Shown: one piece after another, positions 60,201 to 64,000 of the stretch
Position numbering within the stretch: position 1 is the stretch's first letter
Layout of the letters: the number at the start of each line of letters is the position of its first letter
Source of the DNA: Opisthocomus hoazin
Lineage: Eukaryota; Chordata; Aves; Opisthocomiformes; Opisthocomidae
Reading direction: 5' to 3'
Length of the DNA: 64,000 bases
Assembly: GCF_030867145.1 (NCBI RefSeq)
Contig: NC_134418.1
Span: forward strand, 59,929,682 to 59,993,681
The notes under the pieces: model-generated
The model's input: only the letters and a program-made list of their open reading frames with translations
Database searches by the model: none
Told to the model about the DNA's origin: nothing
Position numbers and translations under genes: made by a program

Positions 60201-61361
60201 AGGTTTGGAAAGTGAGTTACAGCAAGTGATAACTTTAAGGAAATGGTGAGCAGCTAATAAAGAAGCTATTTCTTCCTAAGATAAAACACTACAATTCAGG
60301 AAATGGGCATGATTGAAGAAACCATGTGATTAGCTAATTTCGTTTGCAATCTGTGCCGTTACAGGTCAGGAGAACGGCCTCTATTTAGCTTTCCTCATTC
60401 ATCTCAATTTTCTTAGAGATTCAAATTTTGAAAAACTTGGAAATGCGTCAACGCTGTAAAATACGCTTTGGCATATTACCACATTTGCGTGCAGAAGCAA
60501 ACTAGGTACTAAAATATCAGTACGATTGTACAACTAGTGTAGAACACTATTTTCTTACTGGTCAAGGATTTCTCAGTTAAGATGCTATCTTCTGTTTTTG
60601 TCCCAGGCCCTAAACTTCTCCATTTAATGGGCTAAAGAACATAAACTTATAATTTGTAGACACAGAACAGTGTTGAACATACATATAAATTATTCCCCAT
60701 TTATCTTAGAAGAAAGTAATATGTGGTTTTATATACATTTTACAAGGAGAAAAACGATTAAGGAAAATTGTTTGGCATGTATACCCCCAAATCATCAGCA
60801 AGACAACACTGCATGCCTGCGACAAATTAGTCTTATGGTGGTGTTTGATACTAAATGAAAAACAGGACTTAATGTAGCCTAGTTTACTTCTGTAAATCTG
60901 TTTTTTTCCTAAGGTGTATAATACATCTCCATGTATTGCTTTCAGATAAAGAAGTAAATTCCAGATGTTGACTTCAAAACTTTATACGATATGCTACATG
61001 GAATTGCATCAGGAAGATACCTAGGATTTTTGGGAACATAATTTTACTGAAACAGAAAATTGTACATGTGAATTGAGGTACTTCATTTTTTCAGAATAAC
61101 TTAGTGTTAGTATCCACAACGTAAAACTACAGTTGACTATAACTTTTATCTTTTTTCTTGTTTGATGGGGTTGTTCTCCTGGTAGACATAAAGCAAATTT
61201 TTGGTGTTGTTTACCATTCTCATTGCTATAGTTCATCAGCATGCCACAAAAGACAGTCAAGAGCTTCTCACTGGCTGGATCTGTTTTACTGCACAGTGAC
61301 CTTATATGGTCTACTACAATATGTGCACCACCTGCATGGTCAACTGCGTTCCTGCCCTCAT
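36078..61361 (-). CDS. RAP1GDS1: Rap1 GTPase-GDP dissociation stimulator 1 (SmgGDS), last eleven coding exons
   Basis: SmgGDS is a cytosolic protein built almost entirely of armadillo repeats. It binds small GTPases with polybasic tails (Rap1, RhoA, RhoC, Rac1, K-Ras), chaperones them before and after prenylation, and acts as a nucleotide exchange factor for RhoA and RhoC (family knowledge). Eleven minus-strand exons (147, 129, 126, 144, 132, 135, 126, 140, 127, 129 and 128 coding bp) join with consistent phases. They give 487 residues ending EQRLAVES, about residues 121-607 of the long isoform. Segments such as [36 protein letters not shown] and [17 protein letters not shown] closely match the vertebrate protein as I remember it. 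The upstream exons (about 120 residues) lie beyond 64000. The first eight visible exons begin in phase 1, the rest as noted per exon. No frameshift or stop interrupts the reading. Confidence 0.97.
36206..39782 (-). other. RAP1GDS1 last intron (3.6 kb)
   Basis: The intron is mostly single-copy with no transposon I recognise. A modestly CpG-containing stretch lies at about 38020-38110. Open frames (37026-37406 on the + strand) look like chance. Confidence 0.85.
39783..39911 (-). CDS. RAP1GDS1: RAP1GDS1 exon, 129 bp
   Basis: The exon encodes [18 protein letters not shown] through [10 protein letters not shown], about residues 523-565. The first joined codon is GTC (valine), where I recall glycine in the human protein. 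The acceptor is TTGTATTTCAG and the donor is TCTG|GTGAGT. Confidence 0.95.
39912..41243 (-). other. RAP1GDS1 intron, 1.3 kb, with an unexplained minus-strand frame
   Basis: This intron separates the 127-bp and 129-bp exons. It contains a 113-codon minus-strand frame at 40210-40551 whose start lies just after an acceptor-like sequence (TTTCATCTCCTGCCATTGTGTACTAG). That frame is reported as a finding, not as a gene. Confidence 0.8.
41244..41370 (-). CDS. RAP1GDS1: RAP1GDS1 exon, 127 bp
   Basis: The exon encodes [16 protein letters not shown] through LALIAALEL, about residues 481-522. The acceptor is TTTATTTTAG and the donor is TTAG|GTGAGT. It starts in phase 0 and ends in phase 1. Confidence 0.95.
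41371..44332 (-). other. RAP1GDS1 intron (3.0 kb)
   Basis: The intron is AT-rich and no repeat family is recognised. A small CpG-containing patch lies at about 44140-44270, close to the 140-bp exon. The frame at 42771-43118 on the minus strand is unassigned. Confidence 0.8.
44333..44472 (-). CDS. RAP1GDS1: RAP1GDS1 exon, 140 bp
   Basis: The exon encodes [17 protein letters not shown] through ALIRHSKSK, about residues 434-480. The acceptor is TGATGTAG and the donor is AAA|GTAAGT. It shifts the splice phase from 1 to 0. Confidence 0.95.
44473..45435 (-). other. RAP1GDS1 intron (1.0 kb)
   Basis: Single-copy intronic sequence with a short C8 tract near 45343. No gene seen. Confidence 0.85.
45436..45561 (-). 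CDS. RAP1GDS1: RAP1GDS1 exon, 126 bp
   Basis: The exon has 42 codons, about residues 392-433: [16 protein letters not shown] through [10 protein letters not shown]. The acceptor is TTTATTCATGCAG and the donor is CAAG|GTAAAA. An open frame continues into the upstream intron to 45652 but is not part of the mRNA. Confidence 0.95.
45562..47097 (-). other. RAP1GDS1 intron (1.5 kb)
   Basis: The intron has a 14-base tandem duplication (ATCTCCAGCTCTA twice) at about 46648-46675. It also has a relatively CpG-rich open minus-strand stretch at 45977-46264 that I do not recognise. Confidence 0.8.
47098..47232 (-). CDS. RAP1GDS1: RAP1GDS1 exon, 135 bp
   Basis: The exon has 45 codons, about residues 347-391: [16 protein letters not shown] through [10 protein letters not shown]. 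The acceptor is CACCTCACACAG and the donor is CCTG|GTAAGC. Confidence 0.95.
47233..47640 (-). other. RAP1GDS1 intron (408 bp)
   Basis: A short intron with no gene or recognised repeat. Confidence 0.9.
47641..47772 (-). CDS. RAP1GDS1: RAP1GDS1 exon, 132 bp
   Basis: The exon has 44 codons, about residues 303-346: [16 protein letters not shown] through [10 protein letters not shown]. The acceptor is TTTTTACCGCAG and the donor is AATG|GTAAGA. Confidence 0.95.
48046..48189 (-). CDS. RAP1GDS1: RAP1GDS1 exon, 144 bp
   Basis: The exon has 48 codons, about residues 255-302: [16 protein letters not shown] through [10 protein letters not shown]. It contains an acidic stretch, DSDKEDD, in the repeat loop. 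The acceptor is CCACTCTTCAG and the donor is GGAG|GTAAGT. Confidence 0.95.
48654..48670. repeat. Short (GT)n microsatellite
   Basis: About eight GT units in a RAP1GDS1 intron. Confidence 0.8.
48901..49313 (+). mobile_element. Old CR1 LINE 3' fragment
   Basis: The copy starts in the C-terminal ORF2 region (matching [30 protein letters not shown]) and ends at ATTCTAGGATTTTGTG. It differs at many positions from the young copies (for example ACAATGAGGGTGGTGGAACA, and a GTTGCCCAG.GA variant), so it is from an older subfamily. It lies antisense to RAP1GDS1. Confidence 0.9.
49955..50080 (-). CDS. RAP1GDS1: RAP1GDS1 exon, 126 bp
   Basis: The exon has 42 codons, about residues 213-254: [15 protein letters not shown] through EVLAPLAEN. 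The acceptor is TTTGCTTCACAG and the donor is AATG|GTGAGA. It is in phase 1 on both sides. Confidence 0.95.
50081..52488 (-). other. RAP1GDS1 intron (2.4 kb)
   Basis: An AT-rich intron. A small repeated phrase, AAGGCTGTTA, occurs twice near 50285-50335. No gene or transposon is recognised. Confidence 0.85.
52489..52617 (-). CDS. RAP1GDS1: RAP1GDS1 exon, 129 bp
   Basis: The exon has 43 codons, about residues 170-212: [11 protein letters not shown] through [11 protein letters not shown]. It is one armadillo repeat. The acceptor is TCTTTACGTAG and the donor is CTCG|GTAAGT. It is in phase 1 on both sides. Confidence 0.95.
53983..54007. repeat. T17-A-G7 homopolymer junction
   Basis: Seventeen T, one A, then seven G. 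It may be a transposon tail remnant or simple slippage. Sequencing errors are likely at such tracts. Confidence 0.85.
55300..55465. other. CpG-rich patch in a RAP1GDS1 intron
   Basis: About 12 CpG dinucleotides fall in 165 bases of AT-rich intron. There is no reading frame of note. It could be an intragenic regulatory element or internal promoter, or part of a transposon whose CpGs have not yet decayed. Confidence 0.6.
57742..57815 (-). repeat. Short CR1 3'-end fragment
   Basis: TAGAATCATTAAGGTTGGAAAAGACCTCTAATATCATCAAGTCCAACC is a common avian CR1 3' terminus read in reverse. Only about 70 bases are present. Confidence 0.75.
58388..58766 (+). mobile_element. Young CR1 LINE 3' fragment
   Basis: This 379-bp, 5'-truncated copy opens at the equivalent of [15 protein letters not shown] and ends with ATTCTGTGAATCTGTGA. 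A 97-codon frame (58394-58687) covers the ORF2 C terminus intact to its TAG. It is nearly identical to the 3' part of the copies at 1502, 13202 and 14340. It is antisense to RAP1GDS1. Confidence 0.93.
61215..61361 (-). CDS. RAP1GDS1: RAP1GDS1 exon, 147 bp (alternative ARM-repeat exon)
   Basis: The exon encodes 49 residues from [12 protein letters not shown] to MNYSNEN, about residues 121-169. The acceptor is TGTTTTACAG (61362-61371 on the complement) and the donor is AATG|GTAAAC. It starts and ends in phase 1, so skipping keeps the frame. The 49 residues equal the size difference between the known SmgGDS-607 and SmgGDS-558 isoforms. Confidence 0.95.
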
Positions 61362-64000
61362 CTGTAAAACAAAGAGTTACATTAAAAAAAAATGAAACCA
61401 AAACCCGCCGTAGAGTCCCGAACATAACAGTAATCATACAAAATGAAGTATTTAAACAGTGAAGTCATTCCTCCAGTGTTGTCAAATTCATCTAGAGAGA
61501 TGCTTGAGGGCCAGCTTTTAGTGCAACAGAGCTAGGAAAGTGAAAACATCTACAACAAAAGGGATTAACCACCTGGCACTAATATCTTTGTAAAGAAGTT
61601 CAGTGTTTGAAGCAGAGCTGCTGGAACCGACAAACAATATTCTGAAGATATATTGTGTTTTGCCAGAGGGAAATACTGAGCACTTTACTTTTACAAACCT
61701 AGTCCACACACCCTCGTGGGCCAGGTAATTACTCTTGCTGTTATGTTATGCAGACTGAGAAACTGAAATACAGAAAATAGATTGCTTAGGTTATTTAAAA
61801 ACAAAATAGGGAATAAAACGGACAAAGCAGACAGAGGTACTAGTTCCCAGTCACAAACTCTGCTTGTGCACTCACTCTGCCACACAGCACGTTCTTTGTA
61901 CTTCTCTACCTGAAATTTAATAACACTATCAGATTCTTTTTGTATGGCTAAAAGAAAAATTCACTTCTGCATCTATAATAAACTACTATGTTCTGAAGTT
62001 TTGTAAATAACACACCATAATCTTTGTATGGAACTCTTTCTGTATAACGAATCAGATTTGATGTATCAGTGTAGGAATAGAGGAAAAATTGGCCGCCTTG
62101 TATTACAGTAATTGACAATACCACTTCCTTTCCCAGCAGGCAATCAGCAATGGACAACACTCAATAACGTAAATGCCAGGGCTTCCAAATAGAGAGATTT
62201 CCAAATGAGTTACAGCTGGAATCATCTGCAAAATCTGGAAGAAAACAAAACCTGGGGGGTGAAAATCACTAAAGCAAAAGTTTTGCAAAGTAAGAGAACC
62301 CCCCCCCCCTCTCCTCACCTTCTCCTCAATTTCTCAATGGCCCCAAAGCAAATCTCCTCTTTCCCTTGTTATTCACCACTCTGTCGTCACTTCTGTCTCT
62401 CCCTATCATACGTGAAGGTCAAGCTACCAAGTTTTCCTCATTCTGCAACGTATTCAGTATGAAAACCAAGGTTGTCCACAATCATAATATGTTCTTCCAC
62501 TATAAAGTGTTCAAGCTCTGCAAAAAGTAGTTTCTAAATCTTCTAATTCCTGTTAATGCTATTTATGAGGCATATATACCCCTTACATACTATATATATA
62601 TAAAAAAGGATTATAAGTATTGTATATACACCTGCACTATATATATTCATAAATATACATGTATACATAAGGGATATATAGAGGGACTTCACATAATTTG
62701 CCAAGTGGAGCTGAAGGAGGAAGGGTAATTCTTGGTGGATCTTAACTATTAAATTTACTACCAAATTAGTAAGTGTTTTGCAGAATAACTGAGATACATG
62801 CAACAGAGGAAAAACGTCACTGCCGTAACTGTTTCCACCTTGGACATGATCAGCACATCAGGGGACTGTGTTTCACTGCAGGTATGTATATGCCATTTTG
62901 AAAACGGAGAAACTAGAATCTATTTACAGTCAAACAAATTCAATATAAGATTCTGTGTCAAGGAAGGACTGCAAAAAAAGGAGAAACATAAAAGAAATAA
63001 ATTTCTTACATATCTGATGCAGTGACAAATGTAGGCATATTGCTGAAATGAGAGGAAGTCCTGCACCAAAATACAGCGAGACAATATAGTCAGGTGTTCA
63101 GATTCGGTGCTTACATTTACCAAACTGGCAGAGAAAAGAAAGCAAATTTGGCTGGAATATTCCTTTTTTATGTATCCTCATATTCTTTTATTACAAAAGT
63201 TATGCAAATACATGATTTTGTCTTTGACTTGTGTGTTGTGTGAGTCAACAGGTGTGCAAAACGAAACTGAATCACTGATTCTGGATCAGATGGACTGAAT
63301 GTGGTCCTCAAATTACTACAATGCAATTGAAATTAACACACTAAAACCATGATAAAATTAAGCTGGAGATTAAGAATCAGGTGTCAAGCTTGTTCCTGTG
63401 TCTTGATACAGAACTGCACGTAAAATATGTAAGTGAAGAATAATACAAAGGTAGAGTCAGGTAAGAGTTTGGAAGCAAGGGTTAAAAAAACCCAACAAAA
63501 CAGTTACAAGCCAAGTTCCTCACCTGGATGGAATTTGGCACAAATCCACTGAAAATCACTGTGTGATAGATTTTCATTTTTTGTAAGGTATTAACTTGTA
63601 TATCCTTTTACTTCCATTCTCTCTGGTTTGTTGAAGAAGTTAGGGATCAAAAACTGCTGTATCTTGAAGTGAGAGACTATTATGTGCTTAAAATACATGA
63701 AAAAATTCTTATCCACACAGTATTTTTGTTAGGTAGATAGATAATCAGCTTCTGTTGTACAGACAGCAAAAGTAAGGCCGAAAGATTCAGAAACAAATCT
63801 CACGCGAAGAAATGTCTCACTGTCTCTATAGTATACTCAAAAATTTAGGGTAAAATGAACCTGCGGATCCCTCCCAAGTAGGTGGCAGGCTGTAAGTGCC
63901 AGACTTTGATGTAACTACATAGGCTGGTAGATTTGTAAAAGAGATGCCTTAATTGAGTTTATTGCTCCACCTCTTTCCCATGCTAGACCTCGCCCTGCGT
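61362..64000 (-). other. RAP1GDS1 intron upstream of the 147-bp exon (incomplete)
   Basis: I found no armadillo-repeat exon here, so the preceding exon lies beyond the window. The stretch holds a C9 tract near 62301 and an AT-rich, TATATA-containing stretch at 62580-62690. No transposon is recognised. Confidence 0.75.

Larger units (their letters stand above)
52618..61214 (-). other. RAP1GDS1 intron (8.6 kb)
   Basis: The largest RAP1GDS1 intron in the window, directly downstream of the 147-bp alternative exon. It holds CR1 pieces at 57742-57815 (minus) and 58388-58766 (plus), a T17-A-G7 tract at 53983-54007, a CpG-rich patch at 55300-55465, and an exon-like open stretch on the + strand near 59631-59755. 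No gene is recognised. Confidence 0.8.

Noticed and set aside
61362..64000. Search for a further RAP1GDS1 exon
   Set aside because: No minus-strand frame with armadillo-repeat sequence between proper splice sites was seen.
1..64000. tRNA, rRNA, snoRNA or miRNA genes, CRISPR arrays, intact endogenous retroviruses
   Set aside because: I saw no cloverleaf, conserved RNA box pairs, regularly spaced repeats, or LTR/gag-pol structure. A covariance-model and repeat-library search would be needed to exclude small or decayed cases.

Overview
This is a piece of a bird nuclear chromosome. It is AT-rich and intron-dominated, with vertebrate GT-AG splice sites, and it carries several copies of the CR1 LINE with the octamer-type 3' tail (ATTCTGTG repeats) typical of avian CR1. 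There is no sign of bacterial, viral or organellar organisation. The species cannot be named from the window alone.

Two protein genes face each other tail to tail. On the + strand is the 3' part of TSPAN5, a TspanC8 tetraspanin. Seven coding exons (5096-5146, 18925-19071, 20742-20912, 22901-23026, 26146-26193, 26323-26439, 26988-27053) encode residues about 28-268 of a 268-residue protein. A long 3' UTR of up to about 5.2 kb follows and probably ends near 32280. The first coding exon (about 27 residues) lies upstream of the window. On the - strand is the 3' part of RAP1GDS1 (SmgGDS, an armadillo-repeat chaperone/GEF for small GTPases). Eleven coding exons lie between 61361 and 36078 and encode about the last 487 of roughly 607 residues; the 5' exons lie beyond 64000. 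The convergent TSPAN5-RAP1GDS1 order is the one I recall from the human 4q23 locus, so the window is a conserved syntenic block.

Layout: 1-5095, TSPAN5 intron with a truncated CR1. 5147-18924, a 13.8-kb TSPAN5 intron with an internally deleted old CR1 and a head-to-head pair of young CR1 copies. One of these (about 14340-16993) keeps an uninterrupted 867-codon frame covering part of the endonuclease and the whole reverse transcriptase. 18925-27053, the remaining TSPAN5 exons. 27054-about 32280, the TSPAN5 3' UTR with three AATAAA signals, a TG microsatellite, a GC/CpG-rich block and a pair of Pumilio-type motifs. About 32280-34450, the convergent intergenic gap. About 34450-36077, the RAP1GDS1 3' UTR. 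36078-61361, RAP1GDS1 exons and introns, with CR1 pieces at 48901-49313, 57742-57815 and 58388-58766. 61362-64000, the next RAP1GDS1 intron, with no recognised exon.

The two genes do not share a pathway: TSPAN5 controls ADAM10 trafficking at membranes, while SmgGDS handles prenylated small GTPases in the cytosol. I found no novel multi-gene system. The points most worth a second look are the young CR1 with its long open frame, the inverted CR1 pair inside a TSPAN5 intron, the 147-bp RAP1GDS1 exon that matches the known isoform difference, a CpG-rich patch in a large RAP1GDS1 intron, and a few unexplained intronic reading frames.
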